NCBI GenBank assembly: GCA_964594865.1
Contig: CAZQMZ010000005.1
Location: forward strand, 1-64,000
DNA: 64,000 bases
Direction of reading: 5' to 3'
Source of the DNA: Caccovivens sp964594865
Lineage (GTDB): Bacteria; Bacillota; Clostridia; Christensenellales; UBA1242
In this document: one piece after another, positions 1-8,023 of the stretch
Position numbering within the stretch: position 1 is the stretch's first letter
How the letters are laid out: every line of letters begins with the position of its first letter
Notes under the pieces: model-generated
What the model saw: only the letters and a program-made list of their open reading frames with translations
The model's database searches: none
What the model was told of the DNA's origin: nothing
Position numbers and translations under genes: made by a program

Positions 1-3000
1 CATAAGTGCTGCTTGTTTGGGTTCCACTGCTGTTGAGATAATAATATGTGACACTGTATCTGTCTGCCGTCCATTGAGCATAGAGCGTCACTGCTGTCGT
101 GCTGTCATAGTATGCAGGAGTGAAGCTATAAGAAGTCCCTGCAGTGTATGATGTGCCTGTGCCACTTGAATTTCCATTCCAACCGTCGAAAACCATTCCT
201 GTTGGATAGCTGTCCGGTGTATCATGTGTCACAGTGAAAGAAACCGACGTCACACCAATATTCGAAGACGATGTGCCTGTGCAATACATATACTGCGTAG
301 CTGTGGTGCTGGCAGGTGGATCCGAACCACCATTGGCATTGTATACCATATATACTGTTCGAGAATAAATCGCATAGAAAATCAAAGTGGACGTCGATTC
401 AGTGTAAGTTGTATCGGAAACAGTCGCCTCGGCACTGAAAGTTCTGGTTTCTGTGTTTGCACTCGCCGCCCAACCATACAAAGTCCAACTGCTGTATGTT
501 GACGGACTTGAACTCAACAGTGTGAAAGACACTCCATATGTTCTTGCATTTGAATCTGTTGTTGAAGTCACATTTCCACCGCTGGAGATATAATAATATG
601 TGATACTGTATGAGATTACTGTATAGATGGCATAAAGCGTCACACTTGTTGTTGAGCTGTTATACGCATTCGAGAAAGAGTAAGTGTCTCCCGCTTCATA
701 TTCAACTTCGCCGTCCGCGGTTGTTGACCAGCCCAAGAAAGTATAGCCTGTTCTAGTTGGCTGAGACTCTGTCACAGTCAAAGTGACTGTGGTCACTGTT
801 CCATTTGCATTCATACTTTGCGTCCCTGTGGTGCTGGCAGGTGGATCCGAACCACCATTGGCATTGTATACCAAAGACACCGTTCGAGAATAAACCGCAT
901 ATAAAGTCAAAGCACCTGTTGTGGAGTTGAAATCCGAAGTTGATGTGTCTGTGTCAGAGTAAGTAGCAGTTGTGCTGCTGGGACTTATCGTCCAACCAAC
1001 AAATTCCCAGCCGTTTGATGAATAATGCGTGCCGTCGAAATTAAAAGTGTAATCTGTCCCATAAGTTCTGCCATTAGCATGAGTGGTGCTTGTTAGGCTT
1101 CCACCGCTGTTGAGATAATAATATGTGACACTATATGAGTTTGCCTGCCACACAGCATAAAGCGTCACAGTGCCACCAGCGGTGGCTGTAAGGTTGGAAT
1201 ATGACTCGCCAAGAGTGTATGTGACTGTCGTGGCTCCTGAACTTGTTCCCCAGCCAGCCAAGGTGTAGCCCGTGCGTGTGAACGATGTGAATGAAGATGC
1301 GCTGTTTGCTGTTGTTGCCGTTGGGAAAGTATACGACACGTCATATGTCGCATTTATCGTTGCCGAACCTGTCGATCCCGAATCAGAGTTGTTCATATTG
1401 AATGTGATCGTGTATGTGTTTGCCTGCCACACAGCATAAAGCGTCACAGTGCCACCAGCGGTGGATGTAAGGTTGGAATATCTCCCGCCAAGCTCGTATG
1501 TGACTGTCGTGGCTCCTGAACTTGTTCCCCAGCCGAGCAAGGTGTAGCCCGTGCGTGTGAACGATGTGAATGAAGATGCGCTGTTTGCTGTTGTTGCCGT
1601 TGGGAAAGTATACGACACGTCATATGTCGCATTTATCGTTGCCGAACCTGTCGATCCCGAATCAGAGTTGTTCATATTGAATGTGATTGTGTATGAGTTT
1701 GCTGTATAAATGGCATAGAGTGTCACGCTTGCCGAACCGGTATAACTACCGGAGAAAGTATAAGTGGTGTTGCCAGAACTTCCACGATAACTTGTGTCTG
1801 AGTCGTCAGACGCTGTGTTCCAGTGGCTGAAAGTATAGCCCGTTTTAGTTGGCTGAGAGTTTGTCACAGTCAAAGTGACCGAGGTCACTGTTCCACTTGC
1901 ATTATATGCATTCATACGTTGCGTGCTTGAGGTGGACGAAATTGTTCCAGACCCACCATTGGTGGTGGTATCGTATACCAAAGACACCGTTCGAGTATAG
2001 ACCGCATAGAAAGTCAAAGCACCTGTTGTGGAGTTGAAATCCGAAGTTGATGTGCTTGTGTAGGAAGCAGTTGTGCTGCTGGTACTTGTCGTCCATCCAG
2101 CAAAAGACCAGCCGTTTAATGAATAATGCATGTCGTCGAAATTTTGGAAAGTGTAACTTGTCCCATAAGTTCTGCCACTAGAGTGAGTGTAAGTCGTTCG
2201 TGTTCCACTGCTGGTGAGATAGTAATATGTGACAGTGTATCTGTTTGCCTCCCACACAGAAACAAGAGTGACATCGCCATACATTCCAGAAACCGTGCCA
2301 CTGTACGTCGTGCCACTGACCCAATTTCCAACCGAAGTCTCTGGGGTCCAACCTTGAAGCGTATATCCCGTGGCAGACAGTGTTGGCAAGGTTACGCTCC
2401 TGGAATATTTATAATTAATTGGCGACTCAGTGGTCGATGTCATTGTGTCTGTAGCAAAAGTTATGGTGTAAGTAATCGCAGTGATAAGCACAGGATATCC
2501 ACCATTCAAATTCGAATCTAAAGTCCAAACAGCATCAAAATCCCATTGATAAGAAGAATGCCAATTGGATGAATTGGTATACCAAGTCCGAGATGTTGCA
2601 AGTGATAGCAGACTACTGCTATACAAAACCGTTGAATCTTTGCTCGAGGTATTTCCAAACGCATTTAAAGAACTGCTTGCATTCACTCCATAATAGGTGT
2701 AAGTAACACGAGTGTATGAATAAACAGATCCCACAATTCCGCCAACATTTGAAGTTCCTACAACAGCGCCCGCAGTAAAAGAACTACAAATATATCCACG
2801 AGAATATCCTGCAAGTCCACCCACGATAAGAGTCCCACTCACAGTCCCAGTGTTATAGCAATTGTACATATAATAGACTCCACTATAATAATATCCCACA
2901 ATTCCACCAACATAATAATCCCCAATCACACCTCCAGTGTTATAACTATCGTAAATATAACTACTCCGGCTGCCATAATTATATCCAACAAGTCCACCCG

Positions 3001-5347
3001 TATAATCACCGTAAAAATTATATACAGTTCCTGAATTTGAACAATATGTAATATTCGTATAATTTGTATATCCCACAAGTCCACCGACATATAGATAATA
3101 ACCCATAACAAGCGCTGAGCTTGAGCAATTTGTAATGTTTACATAATATGTATACCCTGCAATTGCGCCGACATATTGATATCCACCAATGTTTGAGTCG
3201 ATTATGTTGACATTGGAAATTGTGGCATATGAACTTGATGAGCCATAAACATATCCAAAAAGCCCGTGATAGTCATAAGTGTCTGAAGAGGATGTACCAA
3301 AACGAGTATAAATCCCTGAAATGGTGTATCCGCCACCGTCATAATGCCCAGAAAAATAATATGTGGACGTATTTCCAATCGGATACCACCAATAAGCCGA
3401 AAGATCAATGTCCGCAGTTTGGACGTAATATAAAGACGCATAAGTCGAGTTGTATGATGAAGAATTCACCAAATATGCAAGTCGAGCAAGCTGTGCCGCT
3501 GTTGCAATTTGATATGGATCATCTTCCGTTCCTGACCCTCCTGCAAAAGAAGAAGCATAGCGGGACGAAGAACCTGTCCAATATATTGAACTATATCCAT
3601 AATCTGAAATTTGTCCGCCGGTGGAACGAAGATATGGCAATCCACCGTTCACATAAGTATTTCGATACCAAGTTCCTGAAGTGGAAACAGACCAAGCAGA
3701 AGAGTTATACCAATTGGACGATGTTGTATACCAAGAATTCGTTCTTGCATTTGTCCAAGTCATTTCGTCACAATTAACAACATATGATGAGGTGGTATCT
3801 GGTGAAAGATCACCAACAGCTGTTTCCAACGTGCAATATCCACCATAATAGCAATTACGTATATACCCAGAACCTCTATATCCCACAAGCGCACCAAGAT
3901 AGGTGGTCACTGCTGCCGACACCTCGCCCAAGTTGAAAGAATTATGGACCGTTGTGTTTGAAGATAAATTATATCCCACAAGTCCACCAACATATGAAAG
4001 ACTTGTGCTAGTTCCCACAACAGTGCCAACATTATAGCAATAATTGATGGTCGCACCATAATAGTTATATCCCACAAGTCCACCAACACGATAAGATCCT
4101 GTCACCGCCCCAAGGTTATAGCAATTCTCAATTGAAGTTGAAGAACCATAAGTATATCCCGCAATTCCACCGACAGTATATGAAGAGCTTGTCACACTGC
4201 CAGTGTTATAGCAAGATGTGATGTTGGTATAACGTGTATGCCCCACAAGCCCACCGACATGATATGAAGAGCCCGTCACAGTCCCAGTGTTATAGCAAGA
4301 TGTGATGTTGACATAAAGTGTATATCCCACAAGCCCACCAACATAACGATAAGACCCTGTCACACTGCCAGTGTTATAGCAAGATGTGATGTTGGCATAA
4401 TATGCATATCCCGCAATTGCGCCAACATAAGTATATCCATTAACGCTTGAATTGATTATGCCAACATTGGAAATTGAGGCATAAGAAGACGAAGTGCCAT
4501 AAACATATCCAAAAAGCCCTTGATAGGAATATGAACTTGACGAGCCTGCTTCCGTGACAAGCCCAGAGATGGTGTATCCGCCACCGGTATAACTTCCGGA
4601 AAAATAATATGAAGTGGAAGTGGCATAATCCCCTATAGGAACCCAATAGTACGCCGAAAGATCAATGTCCGCAGTTTGAACATAATACAAAGACCTATAG
4701 GAAGACGAGCTTGAAGAATTCACCAAATATGCAAGGCGCGCAAGTTGTGCCGCTGTTGCAATTTGATATGGGCTTGATGATGTTCCCGACCCACCAGCAA
4801 AAGAAGTGGCATAGTTGCCCGAGTCTGTCCAATATCCACTTTTTGCAGAGCCGCTCACATTGTCGTCACCGTCATCACTGTCACCTTCCACCAGATCTTC
4901 ATCTCCCAGCTCTTCATCACCTGTTCCGCCATTCTCGCCTTCCGCCGAGCCGTCATCACTCACCGAACCGTCATCACTCGACCCGTCATCACTCACTGAG
5001 CCATCATCACTCGACCCTTCATTGTCACCTTCCGCTGAACCGTCATCACTCGACCCGTCATATCCATCACTCACCGAGCCGTCATCAGTCGACCCGTTAG
5101 ATCCATCACCCGCCAAGCCATCATCACTCGACCCGTCAGATCCATCACTCACCGAACCGTCATCAGTCGACCCTTCGTTGTCATATCCATCTTCAAAATT
5201 TATTTCTTCGTCATATTCATCTTCAACCGAAACACTCACAGATTCAAGGATTTGTGGCACGCAAACAAGACCCACGCCCGTCATCAACATGAGAGCGCAC
5301 GCCCAAGTCAAAAATGTCAACACAAATTTCCTTTTAAAAAACCCCAC
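1..5347 (-). CDS. Giant secreted surface protein with GLUG and InlB/Flg_new-type repeats (C-terminus outside window)
   Basis: The frame is open from a GTG at 5347 to the window edge (about 1,780 codons), so the C-terminus and any anchor are not visible. I chose this GTG because it follows a GGGGG-type ribosome binding site and gives a proper signal peptide: FFKRK followed by a hydrophobic stretch. A later GTG at 5323 would lose the basic residues. After the signal come about 120 residues rich in Asp, Ser and Gly. Next are two similar modules (roughly residues 165-595 and 596-945), each starting with a YQIATAAQLARLAYLVN-like segment and carrying repeated VGGLVGY/CYNTG units, typical of GLUG motifs. 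From about residue 960 on there are repeats with GYT..GW and TLYA(V/I)W, typical of the Listeria-Bacteroides (Flg_new) repeat. These families occur in adhesins and cell-surface proteins. The ligand is unknown. Confidence 0.85.
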   Translation of the reverse strand, partial: MGFFKRKFVLTFLTWACALMLMTGVGLVCVPQILESVSVSVEDEYDEEINFEDGYDNEGSTDDGSVSDGSDGSSDDGLAGDGSNGSTDDGSVSDGYDGSSDDGSAEGDNEGSSDDGSVSDDGSSDDGSVSDDGSAEGENGGTGDEELGDEDLVEGDSDDGDDNVSGSAKSGYWTDSGNYATSFAGGSGTSSSPYQIATAAQLARLAYLVNSSSSSSYRSLYYVQTADIDLSAYYWVPIGDYATSTSYYFSGSYTGGGYTISGLVTEAGSSSSYSYQGLFGYVYGTSSSYASISNVGIINSSVNGYTYVGAIAGYAYYANITSCYNTGSVTGSYRYVGGLVGYTLYVNITSCYNTGTVTGSSYHVGGLVGHTRYTNITSCYNTGSVTSSSYTVGGIAGYTYGSSTSIENCYNLGAVTGSYRVGGLVGYNYYGATINYCYNVGTVVGTSTSLSYVGGLVGYNLSSNTTVHNSFNLGEVSAAVTTYLGALVGYRGSGYIRNCYYGGYCTLETAVGDLSPDTTSSYVVNCDEMTWTNARTNSWYTTSSNWYNSSAWSVSTSGTWYRNTYVNGGLPYLRSTGGQISDYGYSSIYWTGSSSRYASSFAGGSGTEDDPYQIATAAQLARLAYLVNSSSYNSTYASLYYVQTADIDLSAYWWYPIGNTSTYYFSGHYDGGGYTISGIYTRFGTSSSDTYDYHGLFGYVYGSSSSYATISNVNIIDSNIGGYQYVGAIAGYTYYVNITNCSSSALVMGYYLYVGGLVGYTNYTNITYCSNSGTVYNFYGDYTGGLVGYNYGSRSSYIYDSYNTGGVIGDYYVGGIVGYYYSGVYYMYNCYNTGTVSGTLIVGGLAGYSRGYICSSFTAGAVVGTSNVGGIVGSVYSYTRVTYTYYGVNASSSLNAFGNTSSKDSTVLYSSSLLSLATSRTWYTNSSNWHSSYQWDFDAVWTLDSNLNGGYPVLITAITYTITFATDTMTSTTESPINYKYSRSVTLPTLSATGYTLQGWTPETSVGNWVSGTTYSGTVSGMYGDVTLVSVWEANRYTVTYYYLTSSGTRTTYTHSSGRTYGTSYTFQNFDDMHYSLNGWSFAGWTTSTSSTTASYTSTSTSDFNSTTGALTFYAVYTRTVSLVYDTTTNGGSGTISSTSSTQRMNAYNASGTVTSVTLTVTNSQPTKTGYTFSHWNTASDDSDTSYRGSSGNTTYTFSGSYTGSASVTLYAIYTANSYTITFNMNNSDSGSTGSATINATYDVSYTFPTATTANSASSFTSFTRTGYTLLGWGTSSGATTVTYELGGRYSNLTSTAGGTVTLYAVWQANTYTITFNMNNSDSGSTGSATINATYDVSYTFPTATTANSASSFTSFTRTGYTLAGWGTSSGATTVTYTLGESYSNLTATAGGTVTLYAVWQANSYSVTYYYLNSGGSLTSTTHANGRTYGTDYTFNFDGTHYSSNGWEFVGWTISPSSTTATYSDTDTSTSDFNSTTGALTLYAVYSRTVSLVYNANGGSDPPASTTGTQSMNANGTVTTVTLTVTESQPTRTGYTFLGWSTTADGEVEYEAGDTYSFSNAYNSSTTSVTLYAIYTVISYSITYYYISSGGNVTSTTDSNARTYGVSFTLLSSSPSTYSSWTLYGWAASANTETRTFSAEATVSDTTYTESTSTLIFYAIYSRTVYMVYNANGGSDPPASTTATQYMYCTGTSSSNIGVTSVSFTVTHDTPDSYPTGMVFDGWNGNSSGTGTSYTAGTSYSFTPAYYDSTTAVTLYAQWTADRYSVTYYYLNSSGTQTSSTY
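1139..1696 (-). repeat. Tandem 279-bp duplication inside the giant gene
   Basis: Positions about 1139-1417 and 1418-1696 are nearly identical, offset by 279 bp (93 codons, in frame). Each copy encodes one full Flg_new-type repeat with GYTL.GWGTSSGATTVTY and GGTVTLYAVWQA. The few differences (for example GESYSNLTAT versus GRYSNLTST) indicate a recent duplication. Confidence 0.85.
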
Positions 5348-5413
5348 AAAACCCCCGAATCAAATTTTTCTCACCCGTTATTTTATCTACTCACTTATAT
5401 TATTTATTTACTT

Positions 5414-5442
5414 ATTTTAGTATACTTCTCAAAAATTGTCAA
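5414..5442 (-). promoter_or_regulatory. Promoter of the giant surface protein gene
   Basis: On the minus strand TTGACA (5442-5437), a 17-bp spacer and TAAAAT (5419-5414) form a near-consensus sigma-A promoter about 65 bp before the GTG start. The expected leader is about 60 nt. Confidence 0.7.
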
Positions 5443-5744
5443 TTTAATTCGTGAGAATTTTAATTATTTATTATTTATTATATCATTTACACACATTCGA
5501 GAAAATTAACAAAAAAATGATTTTTATATTTTTTTCACTGATTTTTCTTTCGCTGTTGCACTAGACAAAAATTGATTTCAAAAATAAAAATAAAAAAATA
5601 TTTAAAAAATTTAAAAAAAATGCAAAAAAATGGCATTTTTTTGAAAAATTTACTCAAAAAAATTGATTTTTAAATATTTTTTAAATATTTTTTATCTTTT
5701 CCAACACCCCTTTTTAAGCCCGATTTTTCTCTTTCTTCACACAT

Positions 5745-6000
5745 CCACTTTTTTCTCGCACCCACTCTCTTTTTTCAACACAATTGATCTCTTTTTTTTA
5801 GGACACTCACTCTCTTTTTCCAACGCACTCACTCTCTTTTTCCAAGACTCCCGTTCTCTTTTTTCAATCCCACTCCGCACTTCCTTTCCCCTTTTTCCAA
5901 TTCACTCAATCTCTTTTTCCAACGCATCCAATCTCTTTTTTTCAATACCACCGCTCTCTTTTTTAGACCCGCTGCACTTCCTTTCTCTTTTTTTCATACA
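5745..6000. repeat. Degenerate polypyrimidine repeat tract
   Basis: The 675-bp gap between the giant gene and the ZIP transporter begins with very AT-rich DNA (5440-5700). It then carries about nine degenerate copies of a roughly 22-nt unit, CTCTTTTTCCAACGCACTCA. Nearly all bases of the plus strand here are C or T. An ORF runs through it (5663-6004) but starts with TTG, has no ribosome binding site and encodes only Phe/Leu/Ser-rich low complexity, so I do not call it a gene. Confidence 0.6.
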
Positions 6001-6022
6001 CTGAAACAGAAGGAAACAAAAG

Positions 6023-6778
6023 ATGAATCAAACGACTGCCACAATTTTATGCTTCACTTTGCCGTGCCTGATGACCATTCTGGGCGCAAGTTTGATTTTC
6101 TTTTTCAACAAACCTTCCAAACTTTTGAACGTTCTGACAATCGGTTTGGCGTCCGGAATCATGCTTTCGGCATCCATTTGGTCACTGCTTCTCCCTGCAC
6201 TTGACGACGCCGAAGAGTCTTGGGGCAACCTGTCTTTCATTCCCGTTGTGATCGGGTTTCTTTTGGGAACGCTTCTCATGGTTCTGCTAGATTTCATTTC
6301 CGACCGATTTTTCAAGCAAAACACGCTTGTTGAGCACCAAAAAGCGTTTAAATTGTTCACCGCAATCACCATTCACAACATTCCAGAAGGTTTGTCAGTC
6401 GGTTTTGCCATTGGAACGGCTGTTTCTGCAAATATGCCCTCACTTTCCGCCGTGATGTTTGCATTTGGAATTGCACTTCAAAACTTTCCAGAAGGTCTTG
6501 CAACCGCACTTCCAATTCAAAATTGTCTCCAAAACCGCAAAAAAGCCTTTGTCTTTGCCACATTAAGCGGAATTGTTGAGCCACTTTTTGCCATTGTTGG
6601 ATTTTTCCTTGCAACAACTATTTCTTCACTTTTGCCATGGCTTTTGTCTTTTTCTGCCGGCGCAATGATTTATGTCATCGTTCAAGAAATGATTCCAGAA
6701 GTCCATACAAACAACAAAGGAACTTGGGCTTTTGTTGCAGGATTTGTGCTTATGATGCTGTTAAACATTTGTTTATAA
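6023..6778 (+). CDS. ZIP family metal transporter (GufA-like)
   Basis: This 251-residue polytopic membrane protein probably imports a divalent metal such as zinc, iron or manganese. It has about eight hydrophobic segments. The paired ZIP signature is present: HNIPEG at residues 118-123 and QNFPEG at 153-158, where the Q instead of H at the second site is typical of GufA-type ZIPs. The variable loop is short and lacks a His-rich stretch. Length fits the family. The ATG is preceded by GAAGGA at acceptable distance. It stands alone: it is divergent from the giant surface gene and converges on dut. Substrate cannot be read from the sequence. Confidence 0.85.
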   Translation: MNQTTATILCFTLPCLMTILGASLIFFFNKPSKLLNVLTIGLASGIMLSASIWSLLLPALDDAEESWGNLSFIPVVIGFLLGTLLMVLLDFISDRFFKQNTLVEHQKAFKLFTAITIHNIPEGLSVGFAIGTAVSANMPSLSAVMFAFGIALQNFPEGLATALPIQNCLQNRKKAFVFATLSGIVEPLFAIVGFFLATTISSLLPWLLSFSAGAMIYVIVQEMIPEVHTNNKGTWAFVAGFVLMMLLNICL

Positions 6779-6805
6779 AACAATTTAAAAAAATTGTTTA
6801 TAAAA
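6771..6805 (+). terminator. AT-rich inverted repeat after the ZIP gene
   Basis: TTTATAAAACAATTT faces AAATTGTTTATAAA directly after the stop codon. The stem is long but contains almost no GC pairs, so termination strength is uncertain. Confidence 0.35.
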
Positions 6806-7027
6806 AATAATAAAAAAATATTATTTTAATTATTTTTTTAAGTATTTTTCTAACCGATAAAAGCTCTTAAAAAATACTTTTGTTTTATTTTACTTTAAAA
6901 AATAAATAAAAATATTAAAAAATTAAATAAAAATATTAAAAAATTAAATAAAATATTGGAAAAATAAATAAAAAATCAATAAAAATAATTTTTATTGATT
7001 TTTAAACAATTTTTAAAACATTTTTTA
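6806..7027. repeat. AT-rich intergenic DNA with short tandem repeats
   Basis: No gene is visible here. Around 6895-6965 a unit close to AAAAATTAAATAAAAATATT occurs about three times in tandem. The segment lies between the convergent ZIP and dut genes. Confidence 0.5.
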
Positions 7028-7029
7028 AT

Positions 7030-7056
7030 TAAAAAAAGACTGAGAAATCTCAATCT
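7030..7056 (-). terminator. Rho-independent terminator of the nrdD-nrdG-dut operon
   Basis: On the minus strand AGATTGAGA and TCTCAGTCT form a stem followed by a run of T. The dut stop codon lies inside the upstream arm. Confidence 0.75.
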
Positions 7057-7496
7057 TTTCCTGTTGAACCAAATCCGCCAGCACCACGAACAGATGTTGA
7101 CAATTCTTCAACTTCTTCAAAAACACCTTTGACATATGGCGCGAAAACAATTTGAGCAATGCGGTCGCCACTGCTGACAACTCTTTCTTCGTTTGAGTGG
7201 TTGTGAAGAGCCACCATAACTTCACCGCGATAGTCAGCATCAATCACACCAACCTTGTTCGCCGGCGCCAAGCCTTGTTTGCAACTCAACCCACTTCGAG
7301 CATACACAAGTCCAACAAGTCCATTCGGAATGTCAAATGCAAGCGCTGTGCCAATGAATTTTGTTTCGCCCGGTTTGATGATTTCCGGCTTGTCAAGAAC
7401 AGCATATAAATCTGCTCCGGCAGCAAATTCTGTTCCATACGTTGGAATTTTTGCTCCACTTCTCAATTTTTTGATTTTTATCGTTGAATTTTGCAT
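7050..7496 (-). CDS. dut: dUTP diphosphatase
   Basis: This trimeric dUTPase hydrolyses dUTP to dUMP and pyrophosphate, keeping uracil out of DNA and feeding dTMP synthesis. At 148 residues it has the normal family length. All five motifs are readable: AAGADLYA, ARSGLS, GVIDADYRGEV with the catalytic Asp and Tyr, RIAQIVFAP, and the C-terminal RGAGGFGSTG arm. The start has a good AAGGAG site. It is the last gene of a dNTP-supply operon, 12 bp after nrdG, which matches its role of clearing the dUTP made alongside other dNTPs. Confidence 0.95.
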   Translation of the reverse strand: MQNSTIKIKKLRSGAKIPTYGTEFAAGADLYAVLDKPEIIKPGETKFIGTALAFDIPNGLVGLVYARSGLSCKQGLAPANKVGVIDADYRGEVMVALHNHSNEERVVSSGDRIAQIVFAPYVKGVFEEVEELSTSVRGAGGFGSTGKD

Positions 7497-7508
7497 TCTT
7501 TGCTCCTT

Positions 7509-8000
7509 TTATTCCTCAATTTCCACAACTCTGTTTTCTGCCAAGGTTTTTTTCACATCAATCACGCGTTGGTTGCTTGAACCCTTCCATTTAAGTCTCG
7601 GATCCTTCCACTCTTCAACAAAAGGTCCATCCACCAAAACGTCGATATATTTCAAATCATCCTTTTTGTCAATATTTTCAAACAAAAAGCCTGTCCAAAC
7701 CCAAACGTTTTTGTTTGTAAATTTTTCCTTAAATGCTTTTGCAAGCGCAAGCGAGCCGTCTATGTTGGCTGGATGCATTGGCTCTCCGCCCAAAATTGAC
7801 AAACCTTCAACATACTCCTTATCACACAGTTCCAACACGCGCTGTATCGTCTTTTCAGTAAACTCCTTTCCACCGTTGAAATCATGTGTTTCAGGATTGA
7901 AACAATTTTTGCAATTAAAGCAACAGCCTTGCATGAAAATTGAAACTCTGACACCCGGCCCGTTTGATATATCCATTTTTCGAATTTTGTTATATCTCAT
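7509..8000 (-). CDS. nrdG: Anaerobic ribonucleoside-triphosphate reductase activating protein
   Basis: This radical-SAM activase installs the glycyl radical on NrdD using an Fe-S cluster and S-adenosylmethionine. The cluster motif is CCFNCKNC, read as C-x3-C-x2-C, near residue 30, followed by the GGEP motif (LSILGGEP) of radical-SAM enzymes. I place the start at the ATG at 8000 (MRYNKIRKMD), which has AAAGGG at good spacing; a TTG 15 bp upstream has no such site. The protein is about 163 residues, normal for NrdG. It lies directly downstream of nrdD and is surely co-transcribed. Confidence 0.95.
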   Translation of the reverse strand: MRYNKIRKMDISNGPGVRVSIFMQGCCFNCKNCFNPETHDFNGGKEFTEKTIQRVLELCDKEYVEGLSILGGEPMHPANIDGSLALAKAFKEKFTNKNVWVWTGFLFENIDKKDDLKYIDVLVDGPFVEEWKDPRLKWKGSSNQRVIDVKKTLAENRVVEIEE

Positions 8001-8023
8001 CTTTCGCCCTTTCAAGTTTTATA

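Noticed and set aside
1139..1696. CRISPR-like or insertion-sequence duplication
   Set aside because: The repeat unit is 279 bp, in frame and protein-coding, with no spacers or terminal inverted repeats. No CRISPR array was seen anywhere in the window.
3220..3777. 185-codon plus-strand ORF
   Set aside because: Shadow of the GLUG repeats in the giant gene; the minus frame has the coherent domain structure.
4815..5420. Ser/Pro-rich ORF of 201 codons on the plus strand
   Set aside because: It is the antisense shadow of the Asp/Ser/Gly-rich linker of the giant minus-strand gene, starts at TTG and has no ribosome binding site.
5663..6004. Phe/Leu/Ser-rich 113-codon ORF
   Set aside because: TTG start without translation signals, running through a pyrimidine repeat; low complexity is explained by the DNA repeat.
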